In this document: piece by piece, positions 13,584 through 22,903 of the stretch
Numbering within the stretch: the first letter of the stretch is position 1
Layout: each line of letters opens with the position of its first letter
DNA from: Melissococcus plutonius ATCC 35311
GTDB lineage: Bacteria; Bacillota; Bacilli; Lactobacillales; Enterococcaceae
Assembly: GCF_000270185.1 (NCBI RefSeq)
Contig: NC_015516.1
Coordinates: 1,225,001-1,289,000, forward strand
DNA: 64,000 bases
Reading direction: 5' to 3'
Notes under the pieces: model-generated
Database searches by the model: none
What the model saw: the letters and a program-made list of their open reading frames with translations, nothing else
What the model was told of the DNA's origin: nothing
Translations under genes and position numbers: made by a program

Positions 13584-14383
13584 TTATGCCCTTCCTTGTA
13601 AAATTGCTTCTAAAATAGCCATACGCATATAAACGCCATTGCTCATTTGTGTAATAATTCTTGATTGTAGGCCCTATACAAGTTGGTCTGCTAATTCTAC
13701 ATCTCGATTAACAGGTGCTGGATGCATAATAATTGCTTTTTTAGGCAATTTTTTTGCACGTTCAATTGTTAAGCCATATTCTCTATGATAAGTTTCCTTT
13801 GAAAATAATTCTGAACCGTCATGTCGTTCATGCTGAACTCGTAAAAGCATAACAACATCAATCTCTTCAATAATTCCATCTAATAGTCTATATTGTCCGT
13901 AAGCATCAAATTGTTTGTCATACCATTCTGGTGGACCTGAAAAGTAAATTTCTGCTCCCATGTGTAGGATGCTGGCCACTTCCATCTCCACCATTAATAA
14001 TGGCACATTGAATCGTCTTACTTTGAATTAATTCTTCATAATAATTTTCTTGACTATGTCGTATTACTGCTACATCTACACCGATAGCTGACATGGTTAA
14101 CACGGTATCATATAATGTTTCTCCTTTTTGAACCGAACTGGTTTTCGCTTCAAAATCAACGACTTCTAACCCAAGTTTTTTTCAGCTACTTCAAAGCTTT
14201 TATGTGTTCGTGTACTATTTTCAAAAAAAGATTAGTAGCAAAATAAGGTCTCTTGGCTGGTTGCCAATTCCTTCCTTGCTTAAATTCTCTTGCCCGTTGA
14301 ATTAAGCCAATGACTTCTTGGTCAGTGAGTGATTCAATGGTTAAAAGGTGTTTTAAACTAATTCTCTCAGATGTAATAATCAA
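13584..14383 (-). pseudogene. pyrB: pyrB, aspartate carbamoyltransferase, multiply broken
   Basis: ATCase makes carbamoyl-aspartate, the committed pyrimidine step. From a TTG start (AGGAGGAGAATACA before it), the frame follows the family to YFATNLF and then loses one T of an expected T8 (7 A on plus strand, 14223-14229), destroying the carbamoyl-phosphate loop STRTHKSFE. A second 1-nt loss sits at 14176-14182. After [10 protein letters not shown] the reading jumps to MGAEIYFSG: about 130 bp (3n+2) have been deleted near 13960-13966. A TAG at 13674-13676 then stops the frame before the normal C-terminus (QMSNGVYMRMAILEAIL). Four independent lesions make this a true pseudogene, not a base-calling artefact. 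Confidence 0.95.
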
Positions 14384-14395
14384 TGTATTCTCCTC

Positions 14396-15676
14396 CTATT
14401 CCTCACTTCTTGCCTGCTCAGGTAAAATAAGATTTAAAATAATACCTAATACTGTAGCCAGTGCCATTGCAGAAAGTTCAAATGCGCCGAATTTGAAGAC
14501 CAAACCACCAATACCAATTACCAAAATAACAGAAGCAATCAATAGATTTTTCTTTTTATCAAAATCCACTTGATTATCGATCAAAATTTTTAATCCACTA
14601 GCAGCAATAACACCGAAAAGTATAAAACTGATCCCTGAAATAACCGGTGCTGGAATACTTAAGATGACCGCACTTAACTTTCCTATAAAGCCTAAAACAA
14701 TGGCAAGAATAGCTGCACCCAAAATGACAAACACACTATGAACTCGTGTGATGGCTAAAACGCCAATATTTTCACCATAACTAGTCACTGGAGGTCCACC
14801 GACAATTCCTGCAACAATTTGTGCCAAACCATCTCCAGTTAATGTTTTTGAAAGGCCCGGATCATTAAAGAAATTACGCTTGGTTAATTTATTTAATACC
14901 ATTAGATGCCCAATGTGCTCTGTCATCGTAACAAAAGCTATCGGCGCCATTGTTATAACAGCATTTAGATAAAATTTTGGTTGATACTGAACAAAAGGAA
15001 CTTCAAAATTAGGAAACGCTAGCCAACTTGCCTCAATAATTGGTTTAGTATCGACAATGCCAAACAAAAGAGCAACAACATAGCCACTAACGATACCAAG
15101 TAAGATGGGAATCAAACCTAAAAATCCCTTAAAAAACATATTATAAAAAATGGTTAGCCCCAATGTAATCAATGCAACAAGAATAAATTTCACACTGTAT
15201 GCACCACTACTTGTATACATAGCATTATTTGCTGCATTGGCTGCAAGTCCTAAGCCAATAACCATAATTACCGGTCCTACAACAATGGGTGGTAAAATTT
15301 TATCTAGCCAGGCGGCTCCTATTTTGCTGATAATTAAAGCAACAATTAAATAAACAATTCCAGTAGTAATAGCTCCTTGAGCAATAGCTGGATAGCCATC
15401 ACTTTTCATTAGCATCTGCATTGCAGCAATAAAAGCAAAACTACTTCCTAAGTAAGCAGGAATTTTTCCTTTGGTCACTATTAAGTAAACAATGGTTCCA
15501 AGACCTGAACTGACTAAGGCAATACCTGGGTTGATCCCTACTAAGATTGGTACTAAAACTGTTGATCCAAACATAGTAAATAAGTGTTGGATGCTTAATC
15601 CTAACCATGGCAGATGTTTTGGTTTATCATGGATATCTAAAACGGCATCTGGATTTCTAAATTTCTTATCGCTCAA
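14396..15676 (-). CDS. pyrP: Uracil permease
   Basis: 426-residue nucleobase:cation symporter 2 (UraA/PyrP) protein with about 12-14 membrane segments and family motifs such as TTSYGENIGVLAITRVHS-like text in the middle and AQIVAGIVGGPP. It imports uracil. TTG start with AGAGGA upstream, 25 nt after pyrR and 12 nt before pyrB, so no second attenuator fits between these genes. Being intact, it is the obvious pyrimidine source for a cell lacking ATCase. Confidence 0.93.
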   Translation of the reverse strand: MSDKKFRNPDAVLDIHDKPKHLPWLGLSIQHLFTMFGSTVLVPILVGINPGIALVSSGLGTIVYLIVTKGKIPAYLGSSFAFIAAMQMLMKSDGYPAIAQGAITTGIVYLIVALIISKIGAAWLDKILPPIVVGPVIMVIGLGLAANAANNAMYTSSGAYSVKFILVALITLGLTIFYNMFFKGFLGLIPILLGIVSGYVVALLFGIVDTKPIIEASWLAFPNFEVPFVQYQPKFYLNAVITMAPIAFVTMTEHIGHLMVLNKLTKRNFFNDPGLSKTLTGDGLAQIVAGIVGGPPVTSYGENIGVLAITRVHSVFVILGAAILAIVLGFIGKLSAVILSIPAPVISGISFILFGVIAASGLKILIDNQVDFDKKKNLLIASVILVIGIGGLVFKFGAFELSAMALATVLGIILNLILPEQARSEE

Positions 15677-15701
15677 ATTTTTTCCTCTTTCTAATCTTTA
15701 T

Positions 15702-16425
<724 letters not shown>

Positions 16426-16439
16426 TGCAAAACACTAAC

Positions 16440-16473
16440 TCCTTTTTAGCCTCACGGGACTACTCTTAAAGGA
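16440..16473 (-). promoter_or_regulatory. PyrR-binding loop (anti-antiterminator)
   Basis: The minus-strand RNA reads AGUCCCGUGAGGCU (16448-16461), matching the known PyrR consensus ARUCCNGNGAGGYU, closed by a TCCTTT/AAAGGA stem. High UMP/UTP with PyrR is expected to favour the terminator at 16315-16350. Confidence 0.9.
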
Positions 16474-16497
16474 TTTTATTTGATTTACTTTGTTAAC

Positions 16498-16526
16498 AGC
16501 ATAGCAGGTTTCTTTTTTAAAATCAA
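16498..16526 (-). promoter_or_regulatory. Promoter of the pyr operon
   Basis: Minus-strand TTGATT, 17 nt, TATGCT with an extended -10 TG. The -35 overlaps the last codons of rluD. It gives a leader that starts just before the PyrR loop. Confidence 0.65.
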
Positions 16527-17431
16527 TGATTAATTCTTAATTTTGTCAAAGTGTTTTGAAAAATTTCAGGTAAAGGTGCTTCAAACACCATTCTTTCATG
16601 GGTTGTTGGATGAGTAAAGCCTAATACCTTTGCATGTAAAAACTGACCCTCTCCTTTTAATGTTTTCTTTGGGCCATAAACAGGATCACCAGCAACAGGA
16701 TGACCAATATATTTCATATGTACACGTATTTGATGAGTTCGACCGGTTTCTAGTTGAAGTTCTATCAATGTATAACCAGTAAATTTTTCTAATACTTTAA
16801 AATGTGTAACAGCTGATCGGCCATCTTTAATGATCGCCTGCATTTTTCGATTTGTTTTTGAACGACCAATTGGAGCATCAATTGTACCTTGCTCATGAGG
16901 AACCTCACCATGAACCAGTGCAATATACTTACGTAAAATAGTTTTATCTTTTAATTGTTTAGCTAATGCTTCATGTGCTTGATTGTTTTTAGCAACAATA
17001 AGTAAGCCAGAAGTATCTTTATCAATTCGATGGACAATGCCTGGACGAATGACATCATTGATAGAAGATAAATCTTTAATATGATAAAGAAGTGCATGTA
17101 CCATTGTTCCCTTAAAATGTCCAGCTGATGGATGAACCACCATTCCTTGAGGTTTATTAATTACCACAACATCCTGATCTTCATAAACAATATCCAGTGG
17201 AATATTTTCAGGTGAAACAACCATCATTTTTGGTTTAGGTAATTGAATAATTACTTCATCTGCAGGTTGCACTTTATAATTTGCCTTTACTACCTTATTA
17301 TTGACCCGTACCAGCGAATCCTTCAGCCATTGTTGAATTTGTGAGCGTGAATACGCAATTAGTTCTTCACTAAGTACTTTATCAATTCGACCTATTGTTT
17401 TTTCTGTGATTATCAGCTTGATATTTTCCAT
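16523..17431 (-). CDS. RluD-type 23S rRNA pseudouridine synthase
   Basis: 302 residues. N-terminal S4 RNA-binding domain (about residues 10-70) and an RsuA/RluD catalytic domain with the Asp motif HRIDKDTSGLLIVAK and the C-terminal GRTHQIRVHM. It isomerises uridines in large-subunit rRNA. Start after AAGGGAG. The lspA-rluD(ylyB)-pyrR order is conserved in Firmicutes. The first 50 nt overlap the lspA 3' end. Confidence 0.93.
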   Translation of the reverse strand: MENIKLIITEKTIGRIDKVLSEELIAYSRSQIQQWLKDSLVRVNNKVVKANYKVQPADEVIIQLPKPKMMVVSPENIPLDIVYEDQDVVVINKPQGMVVHPSAGHFKGTMVHALLYHIKDLSSINDVIRPGIVHRIDKDTSGLLIVAKNNQAHEALAKQLKDKTILRKYIALVHGEVPHEQGTIDAPIGRSKTNRKMQAIIKDGRSAVTHFKVLEKFTGYTLIELQLETGRTHQIRVHMKYIGHPVAGDPVYGPKKTLKGEGQFLHAKVLGFTHPTTHERMVFEAPLPEIFQNTLTKLRINH

Positions 17432-17894
17432 TTTTTTCTCCCTTTACAGCTTTTTCATCTAAAATTAAATAAATTATGATACAAATAACACCAACAACTA
17501 GTGAGGAATCAGCCACATTGAAAATTGGAAAATGGATAAATTCTGTTTGGATCATATCTACTACATAACCTAAGCGAATGCGATCAATAAAATTACCAAG
17601 TGCTCCTGCTAGAACAAAGCTCAATCCAATAGAAAGCCAATAACTTTTTTTATAAAATTTCACGAGAAGATAAATTAGCCCAATTCCCACAATCACTGTG
17701 ATAATGATGAAAAATAGCATCTTACCTTCAAGCAAACTCCAAGCCGCACCTGTATTTTGTAAATAAGTAAAAGACAAAAAATTAGGAATAAATGTTTTTG
17801 TTTCCCCAAGCATCAGGTGTGTAACCGTTAAATATTTTGACCACTGATCAAGTCCAATAATAACCAAACTAATAAAGAAATAAATGATAATCAA
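17382..17894 (-). CDS. lspA: Lipoprotein signal peptidase II
   Basis: 170-residue integral membrane aspartyl protease that removes lipoprotein signal peptides after lipidation. Four membrane helices; conserved QNTGAAWS (46-53), GNFIDRIRLGYVVD with Asp113, and FNVADSS with Asp129, the catalytic pair of the family. TTG start with AAAGGAA upstream. The C-terminus is somewhat long and hydrophilic and runs 50 nt into rluD across a 7-nt A-tract, so the final 15-20 residues may be altered, but all functional motifs precede it. Confidence 0.93.
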   Translation of the reverse strand: MIIIYFFISLVIIGLDQWSKYLTVTHLMLGETKTFIPNFLSFTYLQNTGAAWSLLEGKMLFFIIITVIVGIGLIYLLVKFYKKSYWLSIGLSFVLAGALGNFIDRIRLGYVVDMIQTEFIHFPIFNVADSSLVVGVICIIIYLILDEKAVKGEKNGKYQADNHRKNNRSN

Positions 17895-18227
17895 AATTCT
17901 TAATTCCTTTCTAACTTTAGACCTAATGAGTGTATAAATAATATACCTTTAATCATACTCAATTGAATCCTAATTTTAGCATAAAATTTAATATTGATTA
18001 AAGTGCTTTTATCTTTTTATTAACTAAATTAATCGAAAGAAAATCACATTGTTTTCAAAAATAGGCATTTATTAATGCCAGAATGAATAATAATTGCTTT
18101 TGAATAAATCATTGACTGTTTCAAATTCAGCTTTTTTAAGCAAATATCTACTGTATGATTCAATGAGAAAATTCAGTCTTCATGTTCTTTTTAAATTTAA
18201 ACATGTTTTATTGAAATGGGAAAAACA
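17895..18227. other. Intergenic spacer between fhs and lspA
   Basis: No gene visible. It contains the lspA upstream region and a small hairpin listed separately at 18052-18079; the rest is AT-rich spacer. Confidence 0.5.
18052..18079 (-). terminator. Weak terminator after fhs
   Basis: Minus-strand GGCATT / AATGCC with a 4-nt loop, followed by TATTTTTG. Short stem, so modest confidence. Confidence 0.45.
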
Positions 18228-19901
18228 CTAAAATAATCCGCTAGCATTTCCATTGTCATCGACATCCATATTTAAAGCAGCTGGCTTTTTCGGAAGACCA
18301 GGCATTGTCATAATATTTCTTGTTAAAGCAACAATAAAGCCAGCCCCAATCTTAGGCACCAATTCTTGTATTGTAATTGTAAAGTCTAAAGGTGCACCTA
18401 ACTCTTTAGGATCATCAGTGAATGAATACTGAGTCTTTGCCATACAGATAGGTAAATTATCCCAGCCATAATTTTTGAACTCTTTCAATTGATTTGCTGC
18501 TTTTTGTGAGAACTCAACCTGTTTTCCACCATATATCTTTTTAACAATAGTGCCGATTTTTTTTTCTAATGTTAGATGCATTGGATAAAGTGGTTGAAAA
18601 TGTATGGTCTTAGTTTGTTCAATCTGGTGAACCACCTCTTGAGCAAGTGCGACTCCACCAATTGCTCCATCCGCCCAAACCGTCGTCAATTCTATCGGTA
18701 CATTTAAATTTTCACAGAGTTCTTGTAGCACATTAATTTCATTTTGAGTATCTTGAGTAAATTTATTGATTGCTACAATCACTGGAATGCCATAGCTGGA
18801 CATATTTTCAATATGTTTTTTAAGATTAGCAAATCCTTTAGTTAATGCTGGAATATTTTCAATTGTTAATTCATCTTTTGATACACCACCATGCATTTTT
18901 AGCGCACGAATTGTTGCTACAATTACTACGACATCTGGTGCCTTTTCTAAATTAGGAACATTAATATCTAAAAATTTCTCTCCACCAAGATCAGCTCCAA
19001 AACCCGCTTCAGTCACTGCATAATCCCCCAAAGCAAGAGCTGCTTTTGTTGCCAAAACACTATTACAACCATGTGCAATATTCGCAAAAGGCCCTCCATG
19101 AATAAACGCAGGTGTCCCATGAATCGTTTGAACTAAATTTGGTTTAATGGCATCTTTTAACAATAAAGCTAAAGCACCCTGAACCTTTAGATCACTTACA
19201 GTAACCGGTTCTTTATCAACGGTATAACCAATAACAATTTTTCCAAGACGCATTTTTAAATCTTCAATGTCAACTGCCAAGCATAGAATAGCCATAATCT
19301 CACTTGCAACAGTAATATCAAAGCCATCTTCTCTAGGTACTCCTTGTAAAGGTCCTCCTAAACCAACTACAACATGTCGTAATGCACGATCATTTAAATC
19401 AACTACCCGCTTCCACTGCACTCTACATACATCAATGTGAAGTTCATTGCCTTGTTGAATGTGGTTATCGAGTAAAGCAGATAAAGCATTGTTCGCTGTG
19501 GTAATAGCATGGATATCTCCTGTAAAATGTAAATTAATATCCTCCATTGGAAGAACTTGTGCATAGCCACCCCCTGTTGCTCCACCTTTAATTCCCATAA
19601 CCGGACCTAAAGAAGGCTCCCTGAGTGCAATAACAGCTTTACGACCAATATGATTTAATGCATCACCAAGTCCAATGGTTACCGTTGATTTTCCTTCACC
19701 AGCTGGTGTTGGATTAATAGAAGTAACAAGAATAAGTTTTCCTATTTCTTTTTCTCTTAATTTTTTCATTGTTTCTAAATTAATTTTTGCTTTATAATTG
19801 CCATAAAGTTCCAAATTTTCACTCTTTAATCCAATCTTTTCAGCAATAGTTTTAATTGGAAGTAAGGATGCTTGCTGAGCAATATCAATGTCTGTTTTCA
19901 T
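18228..19901 (-). CDS. fhs: Formate-tetrahydrofolate ligase
   Basis: 557 residues, normal length. ATP-dependent synthesis of 10-formyl-THF from formate, feeding purine and formyl-methionine synthesis. P-loop TPAGEGKST at residues 65-73 and extended conserved regions typical of the family throughout (for example [19 protein letters not shown], 19 residues). ATG after AGGAGAG. Monocistronic. Confidence 0.97.
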   Translation of the reverse strand: MKTDIDIAQQASLLPIKTIAEKIGLKSENLELYGNYKAKINLETMKKLREKEIGKLILVTSINPTPAGEGKSTVTIGLGDALNHIGRKAVIALREPSLGPVMGIKGGATGGGYAQVLPMEDINLHFTGDIHAITTANNALSALLDNHIQQGNELHIDVCRVQWKRVVDLNDRALRHVVVGLGGPLQGVPREDGFDITVASEIMAILCLAVDIEDLKMRLGKIVIGYTVDKEPVTVSDLKVQGALALLLKDAIKPNLVQTIHGTPAFIHGGPFANIAHGCNSVLATKAALALGDYAVTEAGFGADLGGEKFLDINVPNLEKAPDVVVIVATIRALKMHGGVSKDELTIENIPALTKGFANLKKHIENMSSYGIPVIVAINKFTQDTQNEINVLQELCENLNVPIELTTVWADGAIGGVALAQEVVHQIEQTKTIHFQPLYPMHLTLEKKIGTIVKKIYGGKQVEFSQKAANQLKEFKNYGWDNLPICMAKTQYSFTDDPKELGAPLDFTITIQELVPKIGAGFIVALTRNIMTMPGLPKKPAALNMDVDDNGNASGLF

Positions 19902-20034
19902 TTATTTCTTCTCTCCTATCTATATATTTTTTATCCAATAAAGCTTCATTAATGAATGCCTTTTTAATTCATAGATATTTCATTTCATCCATTAACTCAA
20001 GATAGCTAAAGAACATAACATTAAAATATATTCG

Positions 20035-20463
20035 TTAACTTTTAGCTATCTCTTGATTTTCAACGACCATATCTTTTTTGTAATCTAATAATTCTGCAAT
20101 AAACTGATCCCTTGTTTTTTTCATCATTAAAAATGTCTGGGAATCATTTTTAAATGCCTTGCTATAAATCTCAATTCTTCTTTTTTCTATTTGAATTTTT
20201 GTAATAGAAGAAAAAGGAACCCTTTTATTATTCAAAGAGAATAACGTATAAATAAATAAATTGTTTTTTTCTATTTTGAAATAACGTTTAAAGCCCAAAA
20301 CGAAAAAGAAAAAAAAGATAGCAAGAATTAGATTACTTATCAAGTAAGGATGAGTATGCTCCAAAGATAGGATTAAGCTAATAAATAAAATGCCAAATGT
20401 AAAAGACCAATAAATGATAGTACTGGCTAATTCTGGCTGCCAATGATAGATTTTTTTCTTCAC
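20035..20463 (-). CDS. ebsA: EbsA-like small membrane protein
   Basis: 142 residues. Two N-terminal membrane helices (about residues 15-35 and 40-58) then a basic cytoplasmic tail. The sequence start (YHWQPELAS) and its position next to an EbsC/YbaK gene fit EbsA of the enterococcal ebsA-ebsB-ebsC locus, originally tied to surface binding substance for conjugative aggregation. Molecular function unknown. GTG start after GAGAGAGG. ebsB is not here. Name based on remembered similarity plus context. Confidence 0.65.
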   Translation of the reverse strand: MKKKIYHWQPELASTIIYWSFTFGILFISLILSLEHTHPYLISNLILAIFFFFFVLGFKRYFKIEKNNLFIYTLFSLNNKRVPFSSITKIQIEKRRIEIYSKAFKNDSQTFLMMKKTRDQFIAELLDYKKDMVVENQEIAKS

Positions 20464-20674
20464 AAAGCGACCTCTCTCAATCTATGAAAATTTCATTTAT
20501 ACCAATAATAGCATATTTTCTTAATAACAAAGAATAAAGGAAATTAAATATATATTAAATTTTATTCTTTATTTACAAGAATTTATCTGAATTTGTTATT
20601 TCTTTTTAGTTATTCAATTCAATTGATTGATAAACTAGTAAAAATAACATACCTATATATTGGTTGTTTATTTA

Positions 20675-21178
20675 CTATTCTGATTGTTTATTCACTGTTA
20701 AGTCTGAAATAACTCCCTTTGTTATTTTAAGTAAATCGTGCGGCGTTAATTCAATTTGTAATCCTCTTTTCCCGCCAGAAACAATAATTTTTTCAAATGA
20801 TACTGCTTCTTGTGAAAGATAGATAGGAAAACTTTTTTTCATGCCAATTGGTGAACAACCTCCACGTATGTAGCCAGTCGTTTTTTCTAGATCGTTGACA
20901 GGCAATAGTTCTATTTTTTTATTCTTGCTAATTCTCGCTAATTTTTTTAAATCTAATTCGTTATTTCCAGGAATAACAGCTACAATGGTTCCAGTTCTAT
21001 TACCAGTTGTAACTAGTGTTTTGAACACTCTTTCAGGATTTACGCTTAATTGATGTGCAACACTTACAGCATCCAAATGCTCCTGATTCCAATCAAATTC
21101 ATAGCTATTATATAAAATTTTTTGCTTTTCAAGTAGGCGGACTGCATTGGTTTTATTAGATAATTGTTTTTTCTTCAA
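20675..21178 (-). CDS. ybaK: YbaK/EbsC-type Cys-tRNA(Pro) deacylase
   Basis: 167 residues, the length of the YbaK family. Conserved elements are FKTLVTTG near residue 55, the VIPGNNELDLKKLA segment, the catalytic-pocket GYIRGGCSPIGMKK and the C-terminal GGKRGLQIEL. It hydrolyses Cys-tRNA(Pro) mischarged by prolyl-tRNA synthetase. TTG start, AAGGAG 6-8 nt before it. Called EbsC in enterococci. Confidence 0.9.
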   Translation of the reverse strand: MKKKQLSNKTNAVRLLEKQKILYNSYEFDWNQEHLDAVSVAHQLSVNPERVFKTLVTTGNRTGTIVAVIPGNNELDLKKLARISKNKKIELLPVNDLEKTTGYIRGGCSPIGMKKSFPIYLSQEAVSFEKIIVSGGKRGLQIELTPHDLLKITKGVISDLTVNKQSE

Positions 21179-21279
21179 TTTTCTATGCTCCTTCTGCTTT
21201 CCTACGCTTCAAATTCTGCTCTTATAGGAAATTTCTTATTTTATCATTACAACTAAAAAATGAGCATTTTGATTCATTT

Positions 21280-22458
21280 TCATTTATCCTTTTGAATGTG
21301 AATGAAGAACACTTTTAGATAATTTCCTTCAGCAAATGTTGTTGATACCGGAAAATCTTCAGGTAGACGGTAGGTATCTGTTATTTCATAAGAAACATTT
21401 TTTTCATTTAATGCATCAGTGATCAATTTTTGATATTTTTCTAAAGATAAATTAGCAGCATTCGTAGAAGCTAACAACCACCCATTTATTTCCAAACAGT
21501 CTACAGCTTTTTTAACCAATTCACCATAATCTTTAGCTACAGAGAAAACTTTTTTATTATTACGAGCAAAACTTGGTGGATCTAAAATAATTAAATCATA
21601 CATTAACTTTTTTCGAACTGCATAATTAAAATATTCAAAAACATCCATAACAATAATTTTCTGATTATCAGCCGACAAATGATTATTTTCAAATTGTTCC
21701 TTTGTTTTTACTAGACTTCTTTTGGCCAAATCCACACTAGTCGTTGATTTAGCACCACCCATAGCAGAAGCAACAGAAAAGGCACCTGTATAACTAAACA
21801 TATTTAATACCTTTTTCCCTCTAGCAAATCCATCTAATAGAGATTTTCGAACCATTTTTTGATCCAAAAAAATACCTGTCATTAGCCCTTCATTCAAATA
21901 AACAGCAAAGTTAATGCCATTTTCCTGAATGATTAATGGTTCTGGAGCTGTTATACCATAAACAAAAGCAGATTCAGGTAGTAAATGATTCGTAAAACGA
22001 ATTTTTTCATAGATGCCCTTTATTTCTGGATAGCATTGCTGAAAGGCATTAATAACCTCAGTGCGATGTGTATATAGGGTAGCATTATACCAAGAAAAGA
22101 CCACGTATTGATTATAATAATCAATCGTCAAACCCCCAATGCCATCTCCCTCACTATTAAATAGACGATAAGCAGTAGTAGCTTCATCTCTTTCAAATTT
22201 TTTCCTTTTGTTTCTAGCTTGTTGAAATTTTTGAATAAAAAAAGCCGTATCCACTTCGCCTGACCAATTCAATAACCACCCAATTCCCTTGTTTTGTTCA
22301 CCTAAATAACCAGTGGCAATTTTTTGTTTATCTATAGTTACAAAGGTTAACCAATCTACTGGAAAAGGATGAGGAACAATTTGTAAGTCTTCTTTTTGGA
22401 TCAGTGGATATCCCTGTCTTAATTTTTTCTCTGCTTTTCTATTAATGATTACTTCCAT
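21280..22458 (-). CDS. Class I SAM-dependent rRNA methyltransferase (RlmI-like)
   Basis: 392 residues. N-terminal PUA-like domain, then a Rossmann methyltransferase with VLNMFSYTGAFSVASAMGGA (SAM site) and the catalytic LDPPSFARNNK motif typical of the RlmI/YwbD group that makes m5C in rRNA. Exact target base is inferred from the family. Starts at ATG, preceded by GGGTGA. Confidence 0.88.
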   Translation of the reverse strand: MEVIINRKAEKKLRQGYPLIQKEDLQIVPHPFPVDWLTFVTIDKQKIATGYLGEQNKGIGWLLNWSGEVDTAFFIQKFQQARNKRKKFERDEATTAYRLFNSEGDGIGGLTIDYYNQYVVFSWYNATLYTHRTEVINAFQQCYPEIKGIYEKIRFTNHLLPESAFVYGITAPEPLIIQENGINFAVYLNEGLMTGIFLDQKMVRKSLLDGFARGKKVLNMFSYTGAFSVASAMGGAKSTTSVDLAKRSLVKTKEQFENNHLSADNQKIIVMDVFEYFNYAVRKKLMYDLIILDPPSFARNNKKVFSVAKDYGELVKKAVDCLEINGWLLASTNAANLSLEKYQKLITDALNEKNVSYEITDTYRLPEDFPVSTTFAEGNYLKVFFIHIQKDK

Positions 22459-22903
22459 TTAAGTCACCCACTTTACAAATTCTTCATACAAATTCTTCAT
22501 TAGTATAACAAAATTGTTGTTTTCTGTCGCCTATTATTCAGAAGAAGCAATACAACAATTCGGTTTCTTTCCTTTTAAAAGAATAATTACAAGTAAGTTT
22601 CATTTCTATACCATTTAATTATTCGTAACTTCATTCATTTCAAACAAAATAATTTCTATCTTATGGTTATTTAAATAAAAAGCTTGATTTAAATTACTAT
22701 TTATGAATTAACTATTATTTCCCATTTTTTTCAAATAAACGTTAAAATTAAGTAAAGTTTCTCTAACTTATGTCAAAACAACCGCTCAAAAATTGACAGA
22801 AACAGGCGAACGGAGTAAAATTGTGACAGTTTAATGTATAGAGAAGAAAAAATTTAATTTATATTCTTTCCATTATGAAGGAATAGAGAGGACGACGTTT
22901 GTT
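22459..22903. other. Divergent intergenic region before ltaS
   Basis: No gene. Holds a perfect 13-bp tandem duplication (ACAAATTCTTCAT twice, 22475-22500) in the leader of the methyltransferase gene, and the ltaS promoter listed separately. Confidence 0.6.
22793..22821 (+). promoter_or_regulatory. ltaS promoter
   Basis: Consensus TTGACA, 17 nt, TAAAAT, about 80 nt before the ltaS start. Confidence 0.7.

Noticed and set aside
17382-17440. Possible frameshift at the lspA 3' end (7-nt A-tract, 50-nt overlap with rluD)
   Set aside because: All catalytic motifs lie upstream and the C-terminus of LspA is variable, so the overlap alone does not prove a lesion.
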